Position numbers and translations under genes: made by a program. Below, piece after piece: positions 26,880 to 38,345 of a stretch of 64,000 nt of DNA. The DNA comes from Prunella strophiata (lineage: Eukaryota > Chordata > Aves > Passeriformes > Prunellidae): assembly GCA_036583965.1 (NCBI GenBank), contig JAZBQD010000001.1, forward strand, positions 22,863,569-22,927,568, in the 5' to 3' direction. Under the pieces are notes generated by a model. It worked only from the letters and a program-made list of their open reading frames with translations. It made no database searches and was not told the origin of the DNA. Numbering within the stretch: position 1 is the first letter of the stretch; every line of letters starts with the position of its first letter.

Positions 26880-27560
26880 GAATCGTGCGACTGAAAAAGA
26901 CCTTGAGATCATCTAATCTAAATTAAGGCAGTTCAAACTTGTTGTGTCTGCTGTAGAGATTAAGAAATTATTCCTTGCAGCATCCTGTTTTCATAACTGG
27001 AGACACACCCAGCTGTTTTCCCCTCCCAGTCTCTTCAGTCTGTATTCATCTATGGCATTTTCTAAAACCATGTTCATTTTATTGTACATACCTATCTTGA
27101 AGAGCAATATCCAGAACTCTGCTCACTTTATAGTACTATAACTGAGGCTTTATGAATGCTGGAGACAGGTTGTACAAACATTCATATATCCCAGTATTAT
27201 GTTTATATTTTTACAGCATGATACTGTTAACTCAGTCCATAAATTGAACCTAACCTCTCTTTTTCTATGGAATTCTTCCTTAGCCACTCAATATTTTTGC
27301 TGTTGATTTTTGCCTACGTGCAGTGTTTTGCATGTCATCTTTTTTCTCAGACCACTTGTCCAGTTTTCCTTTTTGTCCTCTAATATAATTTGCAGTCCCA
27401 TCAAGCTGGTTGGTTGTCAATTTAATAAATGTAGTCTCTGCTCCATGATCTGGGTCACTAATAAATATAGTGAGTAAGACCAGACCCAGTGTAGGTGACT
27501 TTGGGAACTGTATTCTACATACATATTTTGACAGATAGTTAGTGGTGATTTCTGAGTATT
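26880..27560 (-). mobile_element. Old CR1-type LINE, minus strand, diverged
   Basis: On the + strand, aaaaagaccttgagatcatc near 26894 resembles the inverted tail of old reptile/bird CR1 copies (agggacc...gatcatctagtct). Further along, caatttaataaatgtagtct, ctccatgatctgggtcacta and ataaatatagtgagtaagac follow the order of the inverted CR1 reverse-transcriptase region (aatttaataa... then atcattaatgaa...). Divergence is high, so the copy is old. Exact ends cannot be set. A T16 run (27584-27599) lies beyond the recognisable part. Confidence 0.5.
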
Positions 27561-27959
27561 TGGATGTGTTTGTTTTTTGTGAATTTTTTTTTTTTTTTTG
27601 GTTGGGGTTTGTTTTGAATTGTTTTGTTTTGTTTATTCCTTCTTTTTTCCTGGTATGCATCTCCATTCGTTTCATTTGGGTCTAATGTGTTTATCTTGCT
27701 TACATGAATATCATAGGAGGCAAAGTGTCAGGATATAGATCTGCTTCTCTAGCTTGCTCTTCTGTTTGGCAAAGAAATTTGCTTTGACATTTTTGATTTA
27801 ATGCTGCCTTTACTCATGGTCTTGTATTCTTTAAAGTCTTCACAAACAGACTGATTATAGCTACTGTGTGTTTCCTCCCTATGCCCTTAATCCTGGTCTA
27901 CTCTTACCAACAGCACCTTGAAATGCTGTATCAAGGACCCACCTGAATAAAAACTTTGG

Positions 27960-28320
27960 TTGGCTTTGTTGTGAGGCAAGAAAATGTAATTAATATCATT
28001 CATCTAGACTTTTGTAATGCATTCCACAGTATATCAAGCAATGGACAATCAGAAGAAGACTGGGATTAGTAGAGTGAACAGTAAATTAGGTAGGAATGAG
28101 TTTATAAGATGTTGGCTATGTGGTATTGGAACAGGTGGAGTGTTGTGGTGGAATAGTTTTGTCTGCCAATAGCTGTTAGCACATTTTGGGAATGACTTGC
28201 TTCGTGTTTTTACTAAAATGTTTGGACTAATTCATTAAATTTGATTAAAGCACTAGATGGTGCAGAACAGGAGAAGCCCTTAACACAGAGGATGAAGGGT
28301 TTTTATGCAACTAAAATGGA
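27960..28320 (+). mobile_element. Possible old CR1 reverse-transcriptase fragment, second piece
   Basis: The segment at about 27998-28030 (catctagacttttgtaatgcattccacag) is close to CR1 DNA encoding the LDFSKAFDT motif: the + frame reads HLDFCNAFHS. This motif lies downstream of NYRPVSL in the reverse transcriptase, the same order as the piece at 26230-26400. The two pieces could belong to one + strand copy split by the minus-strand element at 26880-27560. The rest of the fragment is too decayed to align by eye. Confidence 0.35.
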
Positions 28321-31300
28321 ATATCCTTGAGAAACAAAGTAATAAAAATGGGACAAAATGTCACTGCATAAAACAGAAAGGGATGGATTTAGGAGCAGAT
28401 GGCAAATATAGATGAGAGTTTATCCAGCAGAAGCACTGGCAAGGAGAAGCTCTGAGCCTTCTGGCTGGTCAGAGGAGGAGTGTGAACTGGCTGTGTGATG
28501 TCAAGCTGATGGCAGGTGAGGCTCTGGGATGTGTGAGAACAGAGGCATGCTTCTGTCCCCCTGGAGCTGCCCCGAGAGCCCTTTCACACTAACAGACATA
28601 ATTCTGCTCATCCATGCTGGAGAAAGATCATTTGAAGCCAAACAGGATACAGGGGAGCAGGATGAGGATTAACCAGAACATAGAATATAATCTAACATGA
28701 GAGACTACATGGAAGCAGAAAATGCAGGTTCGTAACACTGCCATGTATGCTAGTATGGGAGGAATGAGGGAATGTAATCACCACCATAAATAGATCTTGG
28801 AGGTAAATACTATCTGATATATTATACAAAAGGATCCAGAAGATCCCAAATTCACAATACAGACCTGAGACATAGCTTTTAAAAAAAAATACATTGCATT
28901 TTTCTAAAATACCAGTAAGTTTAAACTTAGCAAAACATTTCACATTTTGTAGAAAACTTCTGAGTGAGACATGTTTATGTGACCTTTCAGAGACCCTAGA
29001 GAAAGGAGATGAACAAGATCTGGATCATTTTGATTTTATCTTTAAACTCACAGCTGTCACAGTTTGAAGATAAGTGAATTTATAAAAAGCGGAAAACTTG
29101 TTATCTCAGAGAGAAATACTTTGAACACCATCTGTCCTGTGTTTTCCTGAACAGAAAAAAAAGTGTTTGTCCATCAAGGTTGCTACTGGACAAGCATGTA
29201 GGGCAGATGTGAGAATCTAAAAATAGCATTGGGCGGGGGGGAGAATCCATTATGATATCTAGGTTATTTTCTAATTTGTTTACTAGATAGTCTGATGGTG
29301 TTTCAACATTATTTCAGCGTTATCCTGATGCTGGGATATATTGACTAAAACCCTGTCTGTTCCATCAGAGTTTTTATTACCAAATGTAAACTTTTAACCT
29401 CACCTTCTTAGTGGCTTATGCCTATAAGAGATTTTATTTGAGAAGTTCTCCCAAGCCTTTAATGCTGCAGATTCAGGAATCAAACCAGTGTATTAGCAAG
29501 TGTATCTGTGTAGGAGGTCTGACAGAGTTACAGTATGATTATAAAATAATCAAAGCAGGAGAAAATACTGCTCAAGAAGGTTAAAATATGTTTCTGTGTA
29601 GTCTGACACTTGATTATTTCTTTCCCTCCCTCACACAGGTGAGGTGAACAGTCTGGTGTTTTTATTTGAGGAGTATATATTAGCACATTGTCTCAGTAAG
29701 ATGGAGCTTTTTATAAAGATAATTAAAACACAATGCATGCTGTTACTTAATACTTAAGTCTTAGTGTTTGGAAATATGAAAATACTAGTTTTAAGATACC
29801 CTTATGCATGAAGTGAACAACGTTTAGAATATAAAAAAGATGTATTGCAAAACACAGAGCAATGTTCCAGTATGACTTTACTCCCAACAAGCTGGAACTA
29901 AGAGCAAAGAGGCACTGAGTCCAAAATGAGTAATCCTCTCCCTCCATGAATGGCTATGGGAATCCACAGACAGCCAGATAGAAAGCCTAAAGAACTGCCA
30001 GATGGGGTTCCTGCTTTTCTGGAGACAGTGGAAGTAGAAAAGGAGGAAGGAGTAGAAGTTGCAGCCTTTTAACTGTTCACCAACACCCCTGGACCACCCT
30101 CCTCCTCCCCAGTTCAGAGTATGTTGCAGATTGAATGTGCTTATTCTACAGCTCTTATTGTGTCTGACAAACAGTGAAATGCACTGCTGTCAGTAAAAGG
30201 GACTAAATGTAAATGTAGAGGAGTGGCCCTGAAGAGTCTTCTGCTTCTCAGAAACTGAATCCAAATTTATGTACAACAGCTTTATTCACATGATAACATG
30301 AAGTAGGTATTCCCCTCTTTCAGCTTCTATGACGTGCTTCTTTTAAAATACTGCTCTCTGTTCTTGATATTTTTTCAGTATTTTTCTTCTTCACCTTATA
30401 TTTTTGAGGCTTTTGTTATTGCAAATAGCTCCAAACAGGAGTTGCTCTTTAACATACCCAGCTCTGTTTCAAGAGCCAGTTCCACTCCCTGTAGAGACTT
30501 AACTGAGTTGTCCCAGCCTACCACTCAAGTGACCATTTTATAGCATGGTGTCAAGAATACATTGCGTGCCCTGGGTGTGGCATCAGCCATATAGGGAGCA
30601 TTTGATGTTACAAGAGTCCTATGGGGCTACAGGAATGGAAAATACCAGCAGGGCTGCATGCTCACCACTGCTGTAAGAGGAAGTGATGCCTGCAGTGAGG
30701 CTCCCTCAGAACCACACCCTGACTCGCCTCCGATGGAGCCAGGGGCTTGTTTCCAGGAGCAGTTCCCTGGACCAAAGGGCCTGCCAGCAGCCTGAGCAAT
30801 CCAGCAGCCTCAACTTCAGTGGGAAGCTGAGCTTTCTGTGGTGAGGATGCTCCCCAGTTGTTTTGGTGAAGAGCAAGCAGAAAAATGCAAAATAAAATAC
30901 AATCCATTTAAAAGACAGGAAGATGACTAAGCTGGTGAATAAGATGCTCTAGACAAAGGACAGGGAGTGGCAGGGCAGAGGAGCTGAAAAAACAGCAGAA
31001 TTGGGAAAAAAACCTGTGCTCTGGAAATTCAGGTTAACAAATATGTAGGGGATAAGATGGAAAAAGGTGAGGCAGGTATTTAAGTTCTGGGTAATAAGAA
31101 CAGAAAGGGACCTTATGAAAGCTAGATCTGTGTGACTCAGGAAGCAGGATGAGCTTCTGAGAGGCAGTTGGGAATGTAGCCTGAGAGGAACAGGAAACAG
31201 TAGGATGGTGAAAGGTGGACTCCTGTTCTGTAATGGACTTCAATTAGTGGGAAGAATGAGAGGGACACGACAGTGATGCTGAATCAGAAGAGCAGAAATT

Positions 31301-31609
31301 CAGTGGATGTTTAGAAGCCTGATGCTGATTTTCTTAATAAGGTTATTTTTCTGGAGGTGAGGCTGGAAGGAGGCCAGGTAAATGAATGTTACATCCAGTA
31401 AGTTATAGGGGAAAAGGATGCAAGAACATTGTGAATGTTGCTGATAGGGATGGAAGAAGAAAGCAAAGCCAAGAAATGAGTTGGATGGAGTTTGGCATCA
31501 TGGTGATGGAAGCAAGAAGGCTGAAAAAGCATGAATGCTGCAAAACATGGATGGCACCCAAGTTAAAAAGGGTTTGATGAATATTGCAGATGGAGTGTGG
31601 GTAAGAACA
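28321..31609. other. Intronic sequence, no recognisable feature
   Basis: No gene or classified repeat was seen. From about 30900 the + strand again becomes purine-rich, leading into the decayed LINE at 31720-32400; the older 5' part of that element may extend back over this region on the right-hand side only. Short open frames here have no similarity I recognise. Confidence 0.4.
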
Positions 31610-31655
31610 TTATGAACTTGAAGCTGTTGTGCTTTATGAACTTGAAGCTGTTGTG
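31610..31655 (+). repeat. Tandem duplication of a 22-bp unit (period 24)
   Basis: The unit ttatgaacttgaagctgttg plus tg occurs at 31610-31631 and again, identically, at 31634-31655, separated by two bases. This is a recent local duplication in intronic DNA; no function is suggested. Confidence 0.9.
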
Positions 31656-31719
31656 TTTGCTTTGTAGAAGACAGAATCTGTCCCAAGGTTAATGAATGTT
31701 ATGGCACATTACCATGACA

Positions 31720-32400
31720 ATTGAAAACTCACATGAAAGTCCAGAATTCCCTTGTCCAATGAGTTGTACAACAAGCACAGAATGAAAAGCATTCCTTTCT
31801 GCACAGAGTTAAAATCTGAGAGTGAGTCAAGGGCAGATGACACACAGAGACAGGAGGTGGGAAATAGAAAGCATTGCTTATGAGGGAAGATGAGGCTTCC
31901 ATCAAGCAGTGCCCAAGCCATTGTCAAGGTTTCAGAGGTCAATACAGCAGGCAGAGTTTTAAGGAGAAAATGGAAAGATGTCAGTGAATCAGCTTTGCTA
32001 GTGTTGCCAGTAAATTGCTCCTGAAATTGGTAAATGAGTGATACCAGGATTGGGAGATGCTGTGTCGGAAAGTGCAGTGTGATGTAATGGGGCTCCTGGG
32101 GGGAGGAATGCAGAGTGGGCTGGGAGTGTTTGTGACAGCATTTTGCATGGTCTGAACATGTGTGCATTTATTGAGGCCAGAATAAAATGCAGAAGAATAA
32201 ATATAGGCAATACAGGCTGGTGCTCTGAACTATGGGGATGGGTAGAAAAATGTGTTTTATAAGCTTTGTTAGAAAGACCTGCTCCAAGAAGTGAGAGAGA
32301 GCAGGTCACACATAAGGTGACATTGACGTTACTCAATTTGAGTGGCAAGGGTCCCAGCATTTTTGCTCAATTAATGAGGGAATGGGGGATTAGGAAAACA
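31720..32400 (-). mobile_element. Very old LINE 3' region (L2/L3/CR1 group), minus strand
   Basis: Read on the minus strand, the sequence follows the 3' region of a widespread old amniote LINE. In order it shows caaaatgctgtcacaaac (family: caaaatgctgctgccaa), ttctccttaaaactctgcct (family: cctccttaaaactcacct), aaaccttgacaatggcttgg (family: aaacttgacaatggttagg), and cagattttaactctgtgcag (family: agattgtaagctctttgggg). It ends with a 'ctgtgcttgttgtacaactc' block resembling the family's 'tgtgtttgtacagcacctag'. Several such blocks in the correct order make this convincing despite decay. The two overlapping minus-strand open frames here (31709-32167 and 31998-32360) are remnants or chance and should not be annotated as genes. 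Confidence 0.6.
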
Positions 32401-33474
32401 CAAGTCTGTTACAGTGAATTTTGGCTTAAAATGAGACATCCACAAAGTGATGCCTGAGAGACTGCTCAATATTTTGTATTTGAACATAAATCTGGAGTTA
32501 GAGCACTGTCCAGCAAATAAGAAAACTTATATAATGCTATTGACTGCAATGATGATGATGATTGTTTTTTTAAGGCCATGCATCTGGTTTTTCTTCTACC
32601 ACAATTATTGGTCTCCTCTTGCAGCAGGGACACTGATTCAGCCACAGATATAGCACCAGATCACTAACAGGGCTTATTCCCAGAGTTAACAGTACTGGTA
32701 TGATGAAGTAGATGGGGATGAAGTAATGGGGAAAATTGCACAGTCATGTTGATGCATGCAGCATTAAACCCCATAATGCCTGCCCAGGGAAGGACAAAAT
32801 CGGTTTTAAAAGTTGACTGAAAACATTAAAAAGATAGGAACAATATTTTAAATTGGATTAATTTGAAATATACTATAAAATCAGTTAGTACTGATCTGGA
32901 GTGTATTAACTGTACTGTTGCATGTGTTCCTTCATGTTCACTCTTGTCCTCAGCTTCTCAGTTTTGAAAAATTACTGAAGATATATATATGCCTGGTGAA
33001 GTTTTTGCATGTCTGATTTGCCCACCTCAATAACCAAAAAAGGAGAGTTAAATGAAGAATTTGCCAAATGAGCTGGCACCTGAATGCTAGTTACTGCATT
33101 TCATGTGTTGCAGTTCCAGTAGTAATGATTGTTTCACACACATTAATTTCTCCTTTGGACTTTGGCTTCTGCACTTAAGTACAGGGTCTGAACTCGATGG
33201 GTTGCACAAATGCATAATGAGAAAGTTAATTTCTCTACTAACATGAGGCTGACCGTAGCTCTGCCCTTACACTGCATTATTTCTGCAGGAAATATCTGCA
33301 GGACTATCACTATGAAACGGTTCTGCTTGCTAAGCAAATGTGGAGCAGCACAGACAGGAAGAAGATAAGTAGAAAAAAATGCTAATTTAAATGCTGAAGA
33401 CCGATTTAAGTAACCTTCATTTGTTTTAAAGTTTAAATATTTACTCATTTGCAATATTTGCATGTGCAGTTTCC
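32401..33474. other. Intronic sequence, no recognisable feature
   Basis: AT-rich, with a short atgatgatgatgat stretch near 32549 and a tatatatata stretch near 32981. An ATTTGCAT octamer (POU-type) occurs at about 33456-33463, just before the CpG-rich patch. No gene or transposon was recognised. Confidence 0.45.
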
Positions 33475-33770
33475 TGGCCCGCAGCACTGCGCACGTGGGT
33501 TTCTCTGGCGCGGTGTGAAGAAGGAGCAGGGTTTGCAGTCCAAGGGGTTCGCTGCCTGTAAGAAACGAAAGGGGGTCACAGCAGAACGCCTGATCCGTGT
33601 GTGCTGTCGCCTCCCCAGTGCCGGTGTGGCGCTCCCGGTGGCCGTAGCTCCCACCAGGGCGGTGGCACGGGGCCCGGGCGCTGGCTGCCGGCCAGCCCGC
33701 AAGTGCAAGGGCTGCAGCTGCCACCGGCCCCTGCCTGCTCAGCCAGCGCTGAAAAACCTGCCAGGCCCCT
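33475..33770. promoter_or_regulatory. Small CpG-rich island of unknown role
   Basis: About 300 bp with roughly twenty or more CpG dinucleotides (for example in cgggcgctggctgccggcca), in otherwise CpG-poor intron. No protein family is recognisable in its open frames, including the 252-codon minus-strand frame 33143-33901. The minus strand holds an acceptor-like tttcgtttcttacag at about 33553-33567. It might be an alternative promoter, an enhancer with CpG density, or a retained piece of a GC-rich LTR; I could not match it to the LTRs at 13.7 and 15.3 kb or find a target-site duplication. Confidence 0.4.
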
Positions 33771-36587
33771 AAAGGGGAAAAATAGCAGGGGAAAAAAAAG
33801 AGCAGCTCTTGCACAACTGTGCCAGCACAACCCTTCCGCCTCAAAGCAAACAAAAAACAAACTGAAAACGTCCAGCGGAGGATGGCAAAGCCATCCACCA
33901 CCTGGAATTTTTCATGCAGTCGCTAAAAATACAAAACCTGCAGTATTGCTGTCTTCACATGCGTGCCCTGAGCCTGGGCTGTGCTGCAGCACACCGGGGA
34001 AGTTACAACTGCGATTTTAGGAAGGGAATGTTTGCATTTTTCCGTTGATTTTCATGATTATCTGTAGTTCTAGTGATTATCTGCAAAATAGGGCACGCTG
34101 TGTTACCAGTAATACATGTATCCTGTGGCAGTGAGCCAAGCCAGTAATTGAAGGTCAGGGATTGTTTGTCGAGTGCAGTTCAGTGTGCTGCCTGATTCCA
34201 TAGGGGACTGGCAGTGCCAAAGAACAAAGGCAGCTCTGTTCTGCAAGCTTATAGTATGGCTTGTTTGACAGAGCTCAGGCCCAATTGTGAGAAGCAGCAA
34301 ACAGTAGTGGAAAACAGTGCTAAAATAATGTGACTATTAAATAAGCCTTTTTAAAGTGTAGTAGTTTGCAAATGTCAAAACCAGGCTTGGATAGACGCTA
34401 ATTTTTAAAATTCTTATTTGAAAATATACCTTTATGTGGAAAATCTGTGTTTTGTTAAGAACATACACATATATATTGTAGTAAATTTTGTAAGTAGTAA
34501 TGATGTAAATGTCACTTTACGTTACCTTAGTCTACTTAACATTAACAATTATACCAGTAGCAACTTCCTTGGGTTTCCAAAAGGTGTTTTACCACTTAGT
34601 GGATTTTTTCTGAGGATGTCTTAAAGTGAAACTCTTGGAAATAGAGTTGCTGAGTTAGTATTCCGTGCATAGCTGGTGCAACTTGAGAATTTTTAGCAAA
34701 ATCCCTCTGTGGTAATGAACTGGTGGTGCTGGGCTGGGTATTAATATTCTTTGTTACTAAGTCGCCATCTATTAATAAAGCTTTGTCCAAACGGGCAAAC
34801 TTGCCTGTCCTCCAGACCGTCTTGTGATTTGTATTTTAATAGTGTCTGTCTTGGATATTATTAAGGATTGCCTGCTTTGACAGTTGCACTACATACCACA
34901 CAGCTATCACAGCACCATTAGCTCAAGAGTAGCATGAAGTATGTTGTGCTCTGTAATAGGCATTTTTCATTTGTTTGCCCTTCCTGAAATGGCTATTAAG
35001 TGTCTGGGTTCTTAAGAGAAATGGTAAAACAAAACCTACAACTGTATGAGAAAGGGGGGAATCTAGTGGTGAAAGTAGTATGTCTTTGGGATGCTCAGTA
35101 CTTCTTGGAGGTAATCTAAAATGTGCTTCAAAAGTTAAGTTGAAGATCACACAAGTACAGAATTGAGTTTGGAGAAATACTTTGTTTATTGATTACTTGG
35201 CAAAGTCTGAGTTCCAAGCTATTTTCTTGTATCAGCTATTACTTATAGGTCAAGTTTTATTTCTTAGAGGTGATGAGGCCTCTGAAGGACCAAGTCTGTG
35301 ACAGACTGTCCTGCTCACTTAACAAGTGGCCCTGTTGCTGTTGGGTGGTGGATAACAAGGCACACTTCCATTTTAAGGGGGGAACAGCAGTGCAAACTGC
35401 AACCCCAAACCTGGAATAAGGCTGCATTTTAGTCTTTGCTACTGCATGACCTCTCAGTACTGGTGAAAGTGACTGAGGTGTTATTCCTCCCTACCCAGTG
35501 AGAGGGGGTCTGGAGAGAAAGGAAGTGGAAGGAAATCAGGTCAGAAAGGTGTCACTAAGATGTTTAATTTTTTTCTCTGGAGATAAGGGCGTGCAGCCCT
35601 ACCATGGCATGGCTGGGGCAGGAGGTGTGTTTTGGGGGAACCGAGGAGGTTAGTGAGCTGTGTTCTGCTGGTGGTGAGTGGAGCCCTGAGTGGATCTGGT
35701 GAGGGGCTGTGGCAGGGCTGCTGGAAACCAGAGGAGCAACTGTCCAGTCTGGGTGGTCAGGAATAGATGGAGGCTGCTCAAGGCACTGCTGCCTCCCCGC
35801 AGCCTTGCTGCCATATAAGGCTGCTCAGCTGCCTTGAGCCAGCCCGGATGGAAGACCACTTAAAAAGGAAAATCAATACAATAAACTGCCTCTGCTAGTG
35901 TCCTTTCCAAGCAAAGTCCAGGAGTCTTGCAGTTAGGCTGGGTAGTGTACAAACACCGTGTACAGGTAGCCTGGTTCCTGCCCTTGCTCGCAGTGTCACA
36001 AAATGTTATGGAGGAAAACCAGTTTGCTGGAGAAAAACCTGTAGTGGGTAGAAAGCCTTCCAGTTCAACTTTAATGTTTAGCTGTACCCAAGTATTTTAT
36101 TTCAGAGCTTAGTATGTTATAGCATTCCAGTACACCTTTAAGCTTACATCATTTGGAATAATTCAAGATGAGAACAGAGATGTAGTCATGCATTGATTTC
36201 CCATTATTCTCATACTTTCTTGGCAAATGACACGCATTGTATTTTTTTCGTGAAGTGAAAAATGTACAGCTGTTTATGTTTAAAGAGTTTGGGGAAAACA
36301 AATGTCTCTATCGCAACCTCCCTTGTGACTATTTCTTCTTTTTTTTTTTCTTATTTTTTCTTACTGTCCATGTTTATGTATGTGAGCTAAGCTCAAGGAG
36401 TATATTACAGGTGTTTTTGTTAAATTTCTCGCTGGAAATAATTTTCTCTTTAGTAAGTGTCCTCATAACTTTTCCCCCTGGACTATTCAGTTGAAGTTTC
36501 CATGTGAACTGTAGACAACTAGTTAGTGACATTAGCTAGTGTTGGAAAGTGTGAAAACGCGTGGGGTTTTGTTGTTTTTTTTGTTTG
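33771..36587. other. Intronic sequence, no recognisable feature
   Basis: Moderately GC-rich until about 34010, then AT-rich. Short open frames only. A T-rich stretch lies near 36338-36360. No transposon, RNA gene or exon was recognised. Confidence 0.45.
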
Positions 36588-36595
36588 TTTTTTTT

Positions 36596-36626
<31 letters not shown>

Positions 36627-36629
36627 GGG
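36588..36629. repeat. T18/G24 homopolymer block
   Basis: Eighteen T (36588-36605) are followed directly by twenty-four G (36606-36629), just outside the CpG island. A G24 run can form G-quadruplexes and is very hard to sequence and assemble, so its true length is uncertain. On the minus strand it reads C24 then A18. Confidence 0.95.
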
Positions 36630-36699
36630 TCGTCAGGGAGAAAATAGGTTGTATACTAATAATGAGAAAATTGTGCTGGAAGTTTTCCTCTAGTTCCCG

Positions 36700-38010
36700 G
36701 GCTGTGAGCCCCCGCTGAGCACAGTGTGCTGTTGGTGGAGGCTTTGGGCTGCGCAGCCCCGGCTCCGGAGGCGCAGGGGGGAGCGGAGCCGCCCACCGCC
36801 CTCTGCTCCGGCTGCTCCTGGACCCAAACCAGGCACTGAGCTCATGCCTGACCCGCCCTTCCTTTTTATTACTTTTTTTTTTTTTCCCCCCTCGGTTGAA
36901 TGTGGACGAGCTGCAGCCCTGGCTTGCTAACTTTCCAAAGCCCACCCACGGGAGGGAGAGAGAACGGCTTTCCAAGGCCGGGCTCAGCTTCGCGGGGGGA
37001 GGAAGCACTGAGTCTGTAGATGAAGTTGGAGGTTGTGGTGCGGAGCAGGAGGCTCAAGGCCCCCGGGTGCCTCGGCCGCGCTCCCGAGCCACCGCCACAC
37101 GTGTCCCGGGACTCCGCCCCCGCGGGACGTGGCCGCGGGCCGCGCCTGCTGAGCGCCGCCTCTTCCCGCGGCGTGCTCTCCTCGCCCGACGCTCGGCTCG
37201 GTGCTTCCCCGCCGGCTCCTCCCGCCCCGGCACCGCGCACTGCGCGCCCGCCCTTATGTAAGCGGCGGCATCGGCAGCGCGCCATGACCCAGCAGCGGGG
37301 ACGCGCCGGGGCCTCCGCAGAGCGCACAGCTGCGCGGTAGTCCGCGCCGGCCCCACAAAGGGCGGGCGGTGAGTCGTCGTCGTCCTCCTCCTCCTCTTCT
37401 CCCTCCCCGCCGCCTCCTCCTCCGGCCCCGCAGTCTCCGCCCCCGGCACGGCCGCCCTGCCCGACCCGGAAGCGGCGCGGTGAGAACCATTTTCCTTGTG
37501 AGTTCAAAGGCGGAGGCGGGCGCGGAGGTCCCGCGGGCCGGGCCGCCGGGCGAGGTGCGTACCGGCCGACGGGGCGGGGGGAGCGGGACAATCCGCCGCT
37601 GTGGTTCTGGGGGGCGGGGGGCGCCTCCGCGCCTTCTCCCGCGGGATACGTACCCGCGCGGACACTTCAACTTTGCGACGAGCGCCTTTGTTTGCCCTCC
37701 GAGGCCGCTGGGGCGGAACGGGCCGCGCCCCCGGCCCGCGGGGCTGTCGCGGCCCTCAGCCCCTCTCGGTCCTGTCCCTGCGGGGCGCGGAGCGGCGCAC
37801 GTGACGAACGGGCTCCCGCGGGGGCGCGCGCGGCGCGGCACGCGGCCGGCGACGGCGGCTTTGTGCGCGGCCCGGCGGGGACGAGAGCGCGGCCACCCCG
37901 GGACTGCGTGAGCACCGGGCACCTCCTGCACCCGCGGAGGCGCGCAGGGCGGCCTGCGTCCCTCGGGAAACGGGAGAAACGGAGTTCAGGAAAAAAAATC
38001 GAGGTTTTGT

Positions 38011-38041
<31 letters not shown>

Positions 38042-38345
38042 CTCCTTTCTTCGGTTGAGTTTATGCCGTTAAGGCGGGGTGCGGGCGGCAGGACTCGGTG
38101 CCTGGCCGTTAACGGCACGGACCCCGCCGTTAGAACAGCCGTGGGCGCCGTTGGTGCGCCCTGCCATGCGGCAGCTCCGGCGGGCAGCGGGCCCGGCTGG
38201 CGCTGCCTTCTCGCCGCGTCCCGACGGGCACTTCCTTCTGCCCCCCCCGCCGAAGGGCTGCGAGAGTTCCGCCCGGAATAACGCCTTGGCTGGAAACGGC
38301 CGCTTCCGCAGGGATTGCAGGCAGGGTAATCCGCGAATGAGGAAA
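36700..38345 (+). promoter_or_regulatory. JMJD1C: CpG island, likely internal promoter of JMJD1C
   Basis: About 1.6 kb of very GC- and CpG-rich sequence, the only large island in the window, 4.3 kb upstream of the exon at 42646. It holds GC boxes (near 37569 and 37611), an ETS/GABP-type CCGGAAGC at 37466-37473, and a CACGTGAC E-box at 37798-37805. There is no obvious TATA box. Strong + strand donors that could end a noncoding first exon are GTGAGT at 37369, GTGAGA at 37480 and GTGCGT at 37555. Known mammalian JMJD1C genes make a shorter transcript from an internal start site, which fits this position. The many long open frames on both strands are by-products of high GC. The first-exon boundaries cannot be fixed without RNA data. 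Confidence 0.75.
38013..38041. repeat. T29 homopolymer inside the CpG island
   Basis: Twenty-nine consecutive T within the 3' part of the CpG island. On the minus strand it is A29. It could be a leftover poly(A) tail of a processed insertion read on the minus strand, but no element body was recognised beside it. It may also affect nucleosome positioning at the promoter. Length is probably polymorphic. Confidence 0.95.

Noticed and set aside
31709..32360. Two overlapping minus-strand frames (152 and 120 codons) as a possible gene
   Set aside because: The DNA follows the 3' end of an old LINE, including its untranslated part, so the frames are chance openings in a decayed repeat.
33143..33901. 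252-codon minus-strand open frame
   Set aside because: It spans the small CpG-rich patch plus AT-rich flank, has no recognisable domain, and is overlapped by other open frames. Best explained by GC composition.
36869..37591. 240-codon minus-strand open frame in the CpG island (also 225 codons at 37254-37931 and 180 codons at 37369-37911 on the + strand)
   Set aside because: High GC removes stop codons in all frames. The translations are low-complexity Arg/Pro/Gly/Ala runs, several frames overlap on both strands, and none resembles a known protein.
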